From Smallanthus sonchifolius (taxonomy: Eukaryota > Streptophyta > Magnoliopsida > Asterales > Asteraceae): a DNA stretch of 64,000 nucleotides. Positions 11,398 to 22,110 of this stretch are shown in pieces (the first letter of the stretch is position 1; each line of letters begins with the position of its first letter). The notes below the pieces were generated by a model, which was given only the letters and a program-made list of their open reading frames with translations, made no database searches and was not told where the DNA came from. A program made the position numbers and the translations under genes. Location of the stretch: NCBI GenBank assembly GCA_023525975.1, contig CM042024.1, positions 96,537,880 through 96,601,879 on the forward strand, in the 5' to 3' direction.

Positions 11398-12030
11398 TTT
11401 AAACTATTTCATTATGTCAATTTAAAACTATAATTTTGTTATGTTTATTGTTATAAATTTTTGTCTTAATATGATTTTTTATTTAAATTTTTTATCGTTT
11501 GAGGCCCATTTTTCTAGCTCGCACAGGGCCCTTAAATCCTCACCTCCGGCCCTGATGCCGATTGGGCGGGCTGTCCCGATACCCGACGCTCTACCTCCGG
11601 GTATTGTGTGTACTTGGGAGATAACCTCCTCTTGGTCCTCTAAACGACAAACCACCATCTCCCGCTCTAGTGCCGAGGCCGAATACAGAGGTGTAGCCAA
11701 CGTCGTGGCTGAAATTTGTTGGTTACACAACCTCCTTCTTGAACTGGGCAGGCCCCCTACCAGAACCTCCCTTGTTTACTGTGACAATGCCAGTGCCATT
11801 TACATGACTGGAAACCCTATTCAGCACCAACGCACCAAACATTTAGAAATCGACATCCACTTTGTTCGGGAAAAAGTTCAACACGACCGGATACGAGTTT
11901 TACATGTCCCTTCTCGCTATCAACTAGCGGACATCTTCACCAAGGGTCTCCCGCGCACGCTGTTCGATGATTTCCACTCCGGTCTAAGCATCCGTCAACC
12001 TCCTCCTTTGACTGAGAGGTATATTAGACT

Positions 12031-12510
12031 AGATATTATACTTTGTATTCTTTACATTCTTCAGGGTACTTATGTGTAAATAATTGTATCTATATGTATT
12101 CTATCGTGATAATGGAAATGCAAGGGTTTTAGCCATTTTCATGTCTAGAGGTTGAACAATGAAAATGAATAGAGAGCCTTTTGAGGAAATACAAGTATTT
12201 GACCATGTCAAACTCAATTCACAACTCGACAAGCCATTTGTCGTATACAAGTTGATCAAGGAGAGGTAAAGTAGTCTGATAGTTCCATCCGACTCACCTT
12301 TTTGACCAAATGACATCCCGCATGCCAATTATTATGCTTACAAAGTTATCAACCACCTAATTCACACTACCATATAATAATAGTTTTTGTTCTTATATAT
12401 CCTGGTGACAAGTACTAGTCAGCTACAAAATAAAAACAAATAAAAAAGACACACAATGGGCCAAACAATTAAATGAACATTCAAGCACAAATGCCATCTT
12501 CTGAACACAA
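12031..12510. other. Intergenic; no gene seen
   Basis: This is the stretch between the copia RNase H end and the 3' end of the dioxygenase pseudogene. The first 70 bases may be degraded copia LTR. The rest has only short unrelated ORFs, and no poly(A) signal or repeat edge could be placed with confidence. Confidence 0.4.
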
Positions 12511-13908
12511 TCAAATTTTGCAAGCTTCGCTTGCTCTCATACCTAGCTGATAATTCTCGACATAAAATTTGACAGAAAACGTTACGTTCTTGTATAACCT
12601 TGGCGTGTCATCCGTAATCAGCTCGTCTACGGGTCCAATATCCTTTTCAGTTTGAGGCATGCAGAACATAGCTAAAGTAATCCTTTGGTTTTTCGAGTTT
12701 ACCAACACTCTATGTATGGGGCTCTTGAATATCCCATTACTCATTATGTGCACATTTACATATCATATTTTGACAACAAATATGTTACAAATCAAACATG
12801 AGAACTCAACCCAAAAGACTAGTCTGATGGGCGAGGGAGTCATTTACCCCACATTTGTTGCCCATACAATCGATGTGGGACAAGTCTCATACCTTACAAT
12901 GGTTTCAGTCCATAACAAAATACTGATCTAGATTTGTCACATTGACATAAAAACAAGAAGAATATAATTACCTTGATTTGATCGCCAACGTTGCTTGTTA
13001 GAGCATCAGGAACAATAGGAACACCAAACCACTGACCATCTTTCAAAATTTGAAGACCTTCAACCTCTTTATCTTGCAACAAAAGAGTCATGGCTGAACC
13101 ATCAGAATGTGGTTTGAGTCCCCACACTTTATCAGACCAGGGACAAGGAGGGTAGTAGTTAAATCTTGCCATCATTTTTGCAGTTCCATATTGGTCCAAG
13201 AAACAATTCTCCTCCAAGTTCAATGATCTAGCCAGGGCTTTAAGGATAACTTCATTGATAAACTCTATTTTGGAGCTATATTCATCAACAACTTCCCTGA
13301 AACATCATAGATGCATGCATGTTCAGTTTTACAGTTTTTTAGATTGATAAATTGTTGGAGATTTACTTGGAAGTGAGTGAGATTTTGAGGCCAAAACTGA
13401 AGCCTTTGTTGGTCTTGTGGAAGGACAGTGAGATGAAGTCTGTCAGTCCAATCAAGAGTTTTGTAATGTGGGAAAACCATGTCAGTTCCATAGCCTTCAA
13501 CATCATCTTCTTTTCTCAAGCATTTCTTCTTCTCCTCCGCTGATAAGTTGAAGAAGATCCAGAAAGGAACCTTCAATTCCATGGTTAATTGCCTAAAATC
13601 CAATCAACTATAAATTAAACAAATTCTCATCAAGTGTTAGATAGATTATATGTATCAAGAGAGACCTGAAAGCAGCCCCAAGTGCTAACAGCTGATTTAA
13701 GCCTATCGAGCTCTGAACGAGATGAAGTTAAGAGGCTAACATCAATAACAGGAATTTCCGTTGGACAAGACTCACCGGCACCGTATTCTTCAACATCTTT
13801 ACGGATAAATCTTTCCGGCAGCTGGTCACAATCCGCCGCTATTTCCTGAACTTGATTTTTCATGGACTTGTGGTTATCCGGAGCAACCTCCAATTGGGAT
13901 TCAACCAA
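12511..13908 (-). pseudogene. 2-oxoglutarate/Fe(II) dioxygenase (SRG1/codeine O-demethylase-like), pseudogene
   Basis: Exons homologous to the intact paralogue at 24522-26078 lie at 13908-13666, 13592-about 13368, 13296-12972 and 12747-12511. The fold markers remain: DIOX_N sequence EIPVIDVSLL, the NYYPPCP block, the iron-binding HSD (HxD), a distal His in SPIHRVL and the 2-oxoglutarate Arg in RITLAMF. Four lesions are visible relative to the paralogue. The start ATG is TTG. A 23-base deletion after INHGIEGSFL shifts the frame in exon 2. The exon 2 donor is altered and leaves the wrong phase. The acceptor of the last intron is AC instead of AG. The nearest usable Met (codon 16) cannot rescue these. 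The family hydroxylates or demethylates small metabolites in the cytosol. The substrate is unknown. Confidence 0.9.
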
Positions 13909-14415
13909 TTATTGATTTGTATACGCATACGTAACTAATTAATGATCAAATTTAAATTTACAAATGCGACGCCAATTTTGAATTATGCACTCACTTGTCT
14001 TAAAATAATCAAATTTTGACTTTAGGATGATGGTGACAGGGTGTTTGTTGTTATACCAGAAGGGTGACCCGATGTGAATCATGTCGAAATCGTGTCGGGT
14101 TGACGGGTCGAAGTGTTCAACGTGAACACGGCCCGTATTTTTATTCACATCAAAATATCAACTAAATCCGCACATACTTGATATCGTGTTTCCGAACACA
14201 ACCCGTTTATCTAAACGTGTCAAAAGAGCTGACATGTAAATACCCAATTCTTAAACGCGATAATCCGGTTGATGGGTTGTAAAAAAATGGGTTAAACAGG
14301 ACGTAAACGGATTAGTAAACAGGCTTGTTTAATTAAAATGGTTAAACATGTCAACCTGAACATGACTTGTTAATTAAGCAAATCAACCCGAACATGTCAC
14401 AAAGTTTAGGCAAAG
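13909..14415. repeat. Degenerate dispersed repeat (cgtgtcgggt-type)
   Basis: The sequence is rich in imperfect repeats of 'cgtgtcgggttgacgggtc', 'acacaacccg' and 'gggttaaacagg' on both strands, the texture of a decayed non-autonomous DNA element. No terminal repeats or target duplication could be fixed, and no credible ORF is present. It lies directly upstream of the dead dioxygenase start. Confidence 0.4.
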
Positions 14416-15299
14416 AAAGCGGACGATTGGGATTTCTTCAACGCCTGTCAAAGGGAATGGCAGATTTCATAATCCATAAAAAGTGGTTTTACCAATTTTT
14501 TATTGTGGGTTTAGAACGATAAATACATTGAGGACTTTCCCCTTTAACATTTCGATCATCATCCAATCACCATTGCGATCCAATTGAAAGAACTGGTGAA
14601 ACAAACCGATAGTGGGAGTGACGCCATGAGCCTACACAAGATCTCAAAGTGGGTGATCTTGCTCAACCAAAAAGGAGCAAGTTGAGATATGTGCAGGCCA
14701 AAATACTAAAGAACTTGGAGATAGTAAAGGGTGAAAGGAAGACGAAGATTCGAAGAATCTCGTGTACAAACCATACAACCCTCCAACGGTTTCTTAATCG
14801 GTTTTCCTTTCTCAAGAACTAGGGGCTCAAAATCCTCCGTAATAACACACGGTCGACAAAGAATGTCAAAGGACTCATGATCGACTTGAAAAGGTTGAAC
14901 GGCCATGTCATTCTTACCCATGATGAAGAAGAAGAAAAAAGAAAGGAGATGAGCACTAACCTGGTTGGATTTTTCGCAAAGTAGACGATGTGAGGCTGAG
15001 CAGTCACGTCCAATATTCACCTTTAGTGAATGTTCGTGAAATAGGTTTTGCTACCTTCCACACTACTCAATTCAGTCTTAATTCAAAATTATTCCGATAA
15101 TTTTGATCCACTACGAACATTTAGAATAACCTAGTCATTTATGGATTTAAACGTTTAACATAGGACACAATAATCTTTAATGTAAGAGACAATATCCAAA
15201 AGTCAAATAAGATAAAATGATATATATTGCTATTTACTCCAGAAATACCCAAATAATAAATACAAGATTAAATTGAATCACATTAGCTAAAGCAAAGCC
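14416..15299. other. Intergenic; one unrecognised minus-strand ORF
   Basis: A minus-strand open frame (14706-15020, 104 codons) has no domain I recognise, and its first third is a Ser/Phe run. Without splice context or homology it is not called a gene. The rest is AT-rich and featureless. Confidence 0.35.
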
Positions 15300-15627
15300 T
15301 TAAAACTAGCATGTACCTCATGTAACATTCAAGGCATGGGCTTAATGAATGGATTTGCTAAATGTAGATCTCTACATACTTCGCTAATGATTATTTCTCA
15401 TCATTCTAATATCTCTTAATATAATGGAACTAACTCAGGACGTGTTTGGTGTTGTGACATGACGTTTGTTCTATAGCTGAAGCTATAGAATTGTCACATT
15501 ATATCGATCTGATAGGTCATTAATTATCATCATCACCTTGAGATTAGCTATGAATTTCTTAATCTAAGTCATCACCTTTACTACCATTGTGGTTGTGCAA
15601 CTAACTTTTGCTTAGAGCTCTTCAAAG
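15300..15627 (-). pseudogene. Copia D: degraded RNase H end
   Basis: Directly downstream (minus sense) of the solo LTR, frames give a badly decayed RNase H: ELxAKVSCTTT where SKQxTVADSTTEAEY is usual, then IANLKVMI and finally EVCRDLHLANPFIKPMP, matching the NxADPFTKPLP block that ends copia RNase H. It joins 17705-18320 once the solo LTR and one copy of TAATT are removed. Confidence 0.65.
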
Positions 15628-16177
15628 TAATTTGTAACGCCCCAAACCCGGGAGGCCTCACTTATTAGATTTACTCATCAACACATAGCACATAAACATG
15701 AGACATTCAACAAATCACAGCGGAAACGATTTAAACTTTAACATAAACAGCGGAAGCATAACATGTCTATCATAACTTGTCTGATACAAATTTAAACTTG
15801 TCCTAAAATAACATACTTAAGCATAAAACGGGATGTCAGACTCAGATCTTCGGGTAACTCTTCTCGCCAAAACAAGCATCCACATCCATCTAGAGCCAAC
15901 TACACTTAACTGATGTATATACTAAAAATCAGCAACGCTGAGTGAGTTCTAACGTTTACTTTAATCAATCATACAAAAGATTTTTAATAAATACATACAT
16001 ACTGTTATTAAGACAAAACTTTACATACTTTACTTTAAATACTTTACTTTACATACTTCACCCTTAAAAATTGTTTAAGACATACGATAACCGTCAATTT
16101 CTTTGCGTTGTACTACCCCATCGCTCACGTCCATGAACCGACAAATACCACTTAACTGTCAATTCCTTGTCACATCT

Positions 16178-16291
16178 GGTATTGTCCTTGTGATCAATAC
16201 CTGGTATTGTCCTCGTGATCAATACCGCTTAACATGATATGGCCCTCGCGACCATACCGCTTGACATGGTGTTGTCCTCGTTATCAACACC
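16178..16291. repeat. Four tandem hairpins with paired arm changes
   Basis: Units at 16178-16201, 16203-16226, about 16236-16258 and 16268-16291 each have the form arm-TCCTCGTGAT-like loop-arm. Arms GGTATTG/CAATACC in units 1-2 become TATGG/CCATA in unit 3 and GGTGTTG/CAACACC in unit 4, so base changes on one side are matched on the other. Units are separated by GCTTAACATG-like linkers. Confidence 0.75.
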
Positions 16292-17040
16292 GCTTAATAG
16301 GTACAGGGAGGTTGCGTACACCCCCCGAGTAACCGTCGTTACTCATCCCAGTTGTACAACCGTTGACGAACCACAAAGGCTCTTACTAATGAGCATAACC
16401 CATAACTAGCATCTTGTACAAGTAACATATGTCCCCGAACGTTAGGAAAACTGTTCACTTTCTTTTCATAAATCTTTCTTTAACTTGTTCAAAGCTTAAC
16501 ATATAATATTCCTTTGTTTATGTATATAAATATAATAAACGCTTGCCATAAAATATCCTTGCTTTACTGAAACATAACTTAACACGTATAATATGCCTTT
16601 GTTTATGTATATGAAAATATAATAAACGCTTACCATAATTATAACTTTACTTTACTTAAAACATACTTTGCACGTGTATCATGTCTTTGTTTATATATAT
16701 GAAAATATAGTAAACGTTTGCCAATAATACAGCTATACTGTACATAAATCGTACGTTTGCCTCTTTTAAACATTTCTCTAAAACATAACATTCGCTTTTG
16801 TTTATTAATATAAAATATGTAATAAACCCTTTTCACTAAGTATGCACACCATCCCTAAAGTAGGCAAAAAGGGCATTAGAACTCACTTGGTATCTAAGCT
16901 GGAACGTACTACTTGAATCTCACACAACCTGAATAATCATAGCAATTCAGCGCATATCAGACTTAACCCGACACTGAACGGTTTAACTACTTCTGATCAG
17001 GCAAACTTAGGTTAAGTTCGCTTCTTATGGACACAGTGAA

Positions 17041-17166
17041 CTTACCAAGCGAACTTAGCACTTTCGCTAGATAGTACCTAGCGAACCTGATAGTTTCGCT
17101 AGACAACACCTAGCGAACTTATTAGGTTCGCTAGCCTCAGGCCCGGCGAACTTATTAGGTTCGCCT
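17041..17166. repeat. Hairpin array in solo LTR (TTCGCTAG family)
   Basis: Arms TTCGCTAG/CTAGCGAA enclose seven-base loops in two consecutive units (about 17073-17095 and 17107-17130). These are followed by looser units built from GTTCGC/GCGAAC. They sit about 150-200 bases before the donor-like GTGAGTTCTA of the LTR in its own orientation, the same relative place as the Tekay 1 and 2 arrays. Confidence 0.7.
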
Positions 17167-17704
17167 GCAGGCTTCTTCTTCCCCACTCAAACCTTAGCTT
17201 TGCATGAACACAATGGCTGAGTCTGAATCTGATCAAGACTCGAACTTTTTACGTCCAAAACGTTGGTTTTCTATCCATGAGTCTAAATCTAAGCTTTGTT
17301 TCCATTTTCATACATAAAAATCCTACCTTTACCCGATTTTAGTTCAAAACCCAAAAATTTATAAAAATTCAGATCTAGGGTGGATGGTTACCTGAAATCG
17401 CCTCCCGCTCGTTGCTAAACGCTCTAGAGACTCGCACCAATGATCCTTGAAGCTCATAAATGGAAACCGTGACTTTCTCTCTCTAGGCTCTCTCTCCTTC
17501 TCTCTCTCTTGGCACTCCCTCTCCTTCTCTCTCTAGGATTGCATGGAAAGTGTGGAGTGTGGGTGGAGGCTAGGGTTTTAAGGCCCAACCTCCTCCCTCA
17601 TATTCAGCCCATGCAGCGACCCGGACCAAGGCCCGATCCCCCCTTCCTTGTTTTAATGTAAATCCAGTGCTCGATCTAACGTTTTCGAAATACGGGATGT
17701 TACA

Positions 17705-18320
17705 TAATTGCTCCACCATAAGGGTGAATACATATCCCAATAGTGATCGAGATTTATCTCGATCAGTTTGGAAGTTAGTGTCCGTGTAGCGCTTAACATT
17801 CAGCTCTTCTTCCACTCCTCTATAGATTAATAACATATCCTTCATTCTTCTAAGAAACGTTAGGATGTTCTTTATAACAACCTACTGGTTCTCTACATGA
17901 TTTTTTCGATAACGACTCGTCATGTTTAAACCATACTATACATTGGTGTAGTTAATGACATGGCGTACATAGTAGATCCTATTATCGAAGCAAATTGAAT
18001 CTGTTTCATCCTTTTAATCTGCTCGTCCGTACTAGCACGTTTAGACTTATTAAGAATTGTACCTTGTACCATGGGTAAGAAACGTTGGTTGAAATCTTGA
18101 AATGAGAAGCTTTTAATAACCTTATCAATATATGCACTTTAATTCAAGCCAGTTAGCGCTTTGGCGTGTCGTTATACATCTTTTTTCCTAGAATATATGC
18201 GTCTTCATCAAGATCTTTCATTATGAGACACTTCCATAACCATGAATCCATGTCCTTCAATATTAGAATGCCATTTTCGGTGAGTAGTATGTCATCGACA
18301 TATGGTAGTGGTCAATTCAA
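17705..18320 (-). pseudogene. Copia D: reverse transcriptase (decayed)
   Basis: Right to left the minus strand gives PYVDDILLTENG (YVDD catalytic motif, about 18306-18295), KDLDEDAYILGKKMYND, IDKVIKSFSFQDFNQRFLPM, STDEQIKRMKQIQFASIIGSTMYAM, then VIKNILTFLRRMKDMLLIYRG and NVKRYTDTNFQTDRDKSRSLLGYVFTL entering RNase H. The order and spacing are those of Tork/Angela-type copia RT-RNase H. Stops and short frame breaks occur throughout. The solo LTR interrupts it within RNase H. Confidence 0.85.
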
Positions 18321-18825
18321 TTTCCAACGGATTATCGAAGAGCTTTGGAAAAAGTGATTTAATAACGTTTTTGACGGATTTACAGACAGAATTGAAAAAT
18401 ATTGTTTTGAATTTACTTTTAGTTTTTACTTTAATTTTAAAATTAATTTATTTCATGATAATTAATTTTAGGTAAAGTTAATTTAAGTTTAAAGAAACAT
18501 AAAAATAAAAAATTGCAAATATAAAAAAAATAATTATGTTAAAGTTAAATACAATATATGTTTTTCCATATATAGAAACTAGCTAAAAAGGGGAGTGTCT
18601 TGGGATGGTGTCGGGTTTCGAGGTGGGGTCGAGGTCGTCTGGGGTCTTGATCTCCTTCGGCCACTAATTGAGTTATTTTCGCCTTCAGTCGGCCATCCTG
18701 TCTCAGTCAACTTCCCTCTTCGTCCGAACCGTCTTCAACAGTGATTGCAACTCAGCCATCTAGTCACATTAACCAAATCTTTAGTTTATTATTTACAATT
18801 AAATAAGTACATTATATAAAAATTA
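18321..18825. other. AT-rich intergenic sequence; no gene seen
   Basis: Mostly A/T with a GC-richer patch at about 18595-18770 ('cgggtttcgaggtggggtcgag', 'cggccatcctgtctc') that has no coherent ORF or repeat structure that I can identify. Confidence 0.35.
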
Positions 18826-18843
18826 ATGCATTCAAGCGATGCC

Positions 18844-19885
18844 AATGAGCCTCAGATCAACTAGTTTGGGAGGAGGCACCCCCATGGCCTTCCAATGTGG
18901 ATGTCATGGGTTCGAGTCTCACTTGGTGCAATATGCTCAGGTGGGCTTAGGGTTGTTCACGAACCGAACCGAACCGAGCGGACCTTTGCTCGTGCTTGGT
19001 TCGTTTACAAACCGAACCTAGCCGATCGGCTAGTTTACAACCGAGCGGAAAATTGAACGAGCATTATCTGAGCATTAACTTTCCGAGCAAGTGTCAAGCG
19101 AGCGACGAGCGGTTTGGACAACCATACTGTCTAGTGTGCCCTTTGAATTACAGAGCCGCAAAAGCTTCATGTCGCTCGGAGTCGCTGATCATGAGCCGCA
19201 AAGGCTAATCCACTGACCAAGAGGGAGAGACGATTTGAGACTTGAATCGTAGAGCCGCAAAGGCTGCTCGTGAGGACGGCGTCCGATTAGGGTTAGAGAT
19301 TTTAGGCAGAGGCGATTTGAGACTTGAATTGAGGAGAGGGCTCCGATGGTGAACTAGTGAAGTAACGTAATTACTAAAAAGACTTTTTTTCTGTTTAAGT
19401 TTTAGGTTTGGCTACTCTTGACTCACTATAAGAAGTTTTGTAATGAATTAGACCAAAAGAGTTATTTATAAATGTATAAAATATTAATTCATTAATTATA
19501 TAAATATATATATATATATAAATTAAAAATTAATTCGAGCCAAACCGAACGAGCAACGAGAGAGCGTACCTTTGCTCATGCTCGGTTCGTTTACAAACCG
19601 AACCGAGTCGATCGGTTCGTTTTCAAACCACGCCAAAATCGAACGAGCGTATTTCCGAGCGTTTTTCGAACAAGTTCGAGCGAGTTTCGAGCGTCGAGCA
19701 TTTTGGACAGCCCTAGGTGGGCTAGGGGTTTTTCCACAGTGGGCCTTCGGGTGGTGGGTTTACCCTGGAATGGTGGGCGGGCCGGGTCACCAGCTCTGTC
19801 TGTGTTTGCGGGCATGGGTGGCCTTTCGCCAATGGGTTTACCTGGGTGGCCGGGCTTACAGTATTCGTTGGCCGTTAAAAAAAAA
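18844..19885 (+). mobile_element. tRNA-related SINE, split by a hAT
   Basis: An exact 18-bp target duplication ATGCATTCAAGCGATGCC flanks the element (18826-18843 and 19886-19903), and its 3' end is an A10 tail, the marks of L1-type retroposition. The head has a B-box-like GGTTCGAGTCTC (18909-18920) preceded by an A-box-like region. The body (19724-19875) is the GT-rich 'gggtttacctgg' type. Without the nested hAT the SINE is about 266 bp. It would be transcribed by RNA polymerase III and moved by a LINE in trans. Confidence 0.85.
18948..19715. mobile_element. hAT element nested in the SINE
   Basis: A 768-bp element is bounded by a perfect 8-bp duplication GGTGGGCT (18940-18947 and 19716-19723). 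Its ends read TAGGGTTGTTCA on the left and, reverse-complemented, TAGGGCTGTCCA on the right. Subterminal regions are full of 'gaaccgaaccgag' and 'cgagcg' repeats, usual for this class of plant hAT. It has no transposase. Short ORFs inside are repeat-derived. Confidence 0.85.
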
Positions 19886-19903
19886 ATGCATTCAAGCGAT
19901 GCC

Positions 19904-20237
19904 TAATAACGAAAAGTGAGATCATCAAGACCAACATCGATATCCTCATACTCCGACATGGGACAGGTCTCACGCTCATCTGCCCATCGATCACCATGTC
20001 CGACACACTGTTGCTACCCCCTCCCCCTCGAGGTGCAAAGTCAAATTGACCACGAGATGCATTGGCCTTCGATATGTCGTAGAGGGGGTACTCACACGGG
20101 AGTTGCCCCCGACGGGGGGGGGGGGGAATCTTCTCGTTATCCCTATCGCTCTCGGCCATGGGGCGTAACATCGTCTTTTACATTTTAAACAAAAACCTAA
20201 ACTTAACCTAATGCCACAAGGTAACATTTCAAACATA
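19904..20237 (-). other. Unrecognised minus-strand ORF region
   Basis: A minus-strand frame starting at about 20171 (MLRPMAESDRDNEKIPP...) is Pro/Gly-rich and ends in the SINE duplication. It includes a run of 13 G at about 20114-20126. I do not recognise a domain. It could be the first exon of a decayed transposon protein, since the sequences to its right look transposon-like, but that is a guess. Confidence 0.3.
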
Positions 20238-20667
20238 CGCCAAGTAATATCAACTCAAATTCCAAAATAATATAATCAAACCAACAAGATACCAAGTTAC
20301 TAATTCACAAGTCCAAGTACTAAACTTACTAGTCATTTACACAAGTCCTAGTACACATATTTTCAACAAATCAATATTAACAAGATGTAAGTTACAAATT
20401 TCGCAAGTACTAGTCTTAAACTAAATATTAAGTGATTCAAAATACACTTAAAACGCCAAGTAATATCAACTCAAATCCCCAAATAATATAATCAAATCAA
20501 CAAGATACCAAGTTATTAATTTACAAATCCAAGTCCCAAACATACTAGTCATTTGCATAAGTCCCAGTACACATACTTTTAACAACTCACAATTAACTAG
20601 ATGTCAAGTTACTAATTTCACAAGTACTAGTCCTAAACTAAATACTAAGAGATTCAAAATCAACTCA
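20238..20667. repeat. Two-copy tandem repeat, 216-bp unit
   Basis: Both copies start CGCCAAGTAATATCAACTCA (20238 and 20454) and run in step through 'aacaagataccaagtta', 'actagtcatt', 'cacaagtactagtc' and 'aaactaaata', with roughly one difference in ten bases. Non-coding. A smaller duplication, 'caattccaacaaa.ccgctcccatag', follows at about 20674-20755. Confidence 0.75.
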
Positions 20668-20759
20668 TAATGTCAATTCCAACAAACCCGCTCCCATAGA
20701 CGGAGTATTTAAATTCCAAGACCATCAATTCCAACAAATCCGCTCCCATAGCACATCCA

Positions 20760-21414
20760 ACAATGAAGTATCATATTAGAAATACACGAGAGTTGCTATT
20801 TAAAGGCTTGAGGCTCGATGGTTAGCATCTTCTTTATTTATAGAAAATTTTACACATTACTGATTGTTGCTATTTATAAAAGTTTTTATCCACGGATAAC
20901 CCGTCAAAAAACCTGGCAAGAGTGGCCCCACACCGACAAACGACAAGAAAAATTGGTGGAAATATTATCAAAAATCCAATCCGGTAGTTTCTGACAAATA
21001 ACCCGCCTGAAAACCTTTCTAGACAAACGGACGGGAATTTTTTCTGAAAAAGCCTACATATAGGTATTATTAGCTTTATTTTACTGAAATCTAAAGGATT
21101 GGTAATTACCGATAGATCACCGACGGGGTCCACAAAAATCCAAAGAAATAACTAAAAAACTAGATTTTGATAGATTTTGTCGGTGATCCGTCAGTATATA
21201 TCCAACGGATGCATTCGTCGGTGATCCCCTAGTTTTTTAATAGTTCCATAGAGAGATTGGGGGATGTATTAAACCATACTGATGAGTTATCATTTTAACT
21301 GGGTGAATAAAATTTTTTTAAAAGTTTTAAAAAATATGGGTAAAATCGTTATTTCTTAAAATATTTTTAATAAATGGGTAAATATGATATTTTAACTTGT
21401 TTTTATGAACATAC
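20760..21414. other. Probable DNA-transposon subterminal sequence
   Basis: Several inverted and direct 'ccgacgg', 'caccgacgg', 'gtcggtgatcc' and 'taccgatag' motifs cluster at about 20885-21240, a texture typical of CACTA-type subterminal repeats. No CACTA terminus or 3-bp duplication was found, so the class is tentative. Confidence 0.3.
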
Positions 21415-22110
21415 TAGGTTAAAGCCCATGTTTTACATGAGTTGAATAAATGCAACTTATTATAAAATAGTATTTTCTATAAAATTTGTATGTTTGATTT
21501 TATCTGTCATATGTGAAATAAAAATAATTAAAAATTTCTTATGATTTAATAAATTTTAATAAAATATTACAATATATGTTTGATATTTAATTATTTAACA
21601 TCATCATTATTTAATAGGAGAGAAAGGCTAAAAACAAAAAGATAGCTTTAATCAGAAGTCGACACGTACCAAGTATAGTAATTCATTTATTATAATATAG
21701 GTTGAAAACCCTGTATATTATACATAGTGAATAAATGCAGTGTTATATATATTTAGTAATAAGGATCTAATATTACATATTTTTGACATATTACATAATT
21801 TTTTAATACAAATTTTAGAAACGTTATATAGTTATTTTTTAAAAATATTTTATAAAAAGAATGAAAGAAATGTTAAAATTCTAAAAATGTTTTATGAACA
21901 AATCTATTTTTTAATTAAAAAATATTTTATAAAAATAGTTATAAAAATCAGTATTATTAATAGGAGAGAGAGACGGGAAACAAAAATTATAATTTTTTTA
22001 TAGAAAATTCTATCATTAAATAGGAGAGAGAGGAGAGAAAAAAATATTAAGGATGAATATGGGAATGACATGTGACACCCCAAAACCTTTATTTATTAAT
22101 ATGTATAGAT
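21415..22110. repeat. AT-rich interspersed repeat, copies 2 and 3 in tandem
   Basis: Copies 21415-21701 and 21702-22110 start TAGGTTAAAGCCCATGTTTT and TAGGTTGAAAACCCTGTA. Each ends with the aatAGGAGAGA block, a 'gaca.gt' motif and a TTTATTA...TATAG tail, matching 8098-8537. ORFs in these AT-rich stretches are composition artefacts. Confidence 0.6.

Larger units (their letters stand above)
9433..11554. mobile_element. hAT element (about 280 bp) carrying a nested solo LTR
   Basis: It is flanked by an 8-bp target duplication ATGCCGAT (9425-9432 and 11555-11562) that falls in the copia RNase H codons. Its ends read AAGAGCCGGAGATGA on the left and, reverse-complemented, CAGGGCCGGAGGTGA on the right, giving hAT-like terminal inverted repeats with the left terminal C changed. 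Subtracting the nested LTR leaves about 280 bp with no coding capacity. A (TA)n microsatellite lies near 11363-11392. Confidence 0.8.
9250..12030 (+). pseudogene. Copia C (right half): RT end and RNase H, split by a hAT
   Basis: From about 9250 the plus strand reads FTRPDISYAVQQVC, the end of a copia RT, up to 9424. After the hAT insertion it resumes at 11563 with DADWAGCPDTRRSTSGYC, WSSKRQTTISRSSAEAEYRG, VYCDNASAIYM and LADIFTKGLPRTLFDDF, a well-preserved RNase H with catalytic Asp and Glu blocks visible. Small frameshifts occur near 9411 and 11630. The part between protease and RT (integrase, RT fingers) is absent. Together with 8540-9250 it forms a head-to-head inverted copia remnant. The 70 bases after 12030 may be the start of a 3' LTR. 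Confidence 0.85.
15633..17704 (-). mobile_element. Solo LTR of a chromovirus-type gypsy, inserted in copia D
   Basis: On the plus strand it begins TGTAACGCCCC and ends GGGATGTTACA, with a perfect TAATT duplication at 15628-15632 and 17705-17709. Read on the minus strand it starts TGTAACATCCCG and ends AACCCGGGTTTGGGGCGTTACA, nearly the same ends as the Tekay 1 LTR of this window, so it is a related family in reverse orientation. Length is 2,072 bp, with no internal domain. It carries CT-rich leader repeats (about 17470-17540), two hairpin arrays and a donor/acceptor-like pair (16886 and 15910-15911). Confidence 0.9.

Noticed and set aside
14706..15020. 104-codon minus ORF as a gene
   Set aside because: No recognisable domain, low-complexity Ser/Phe run, and no splice or promoter support.
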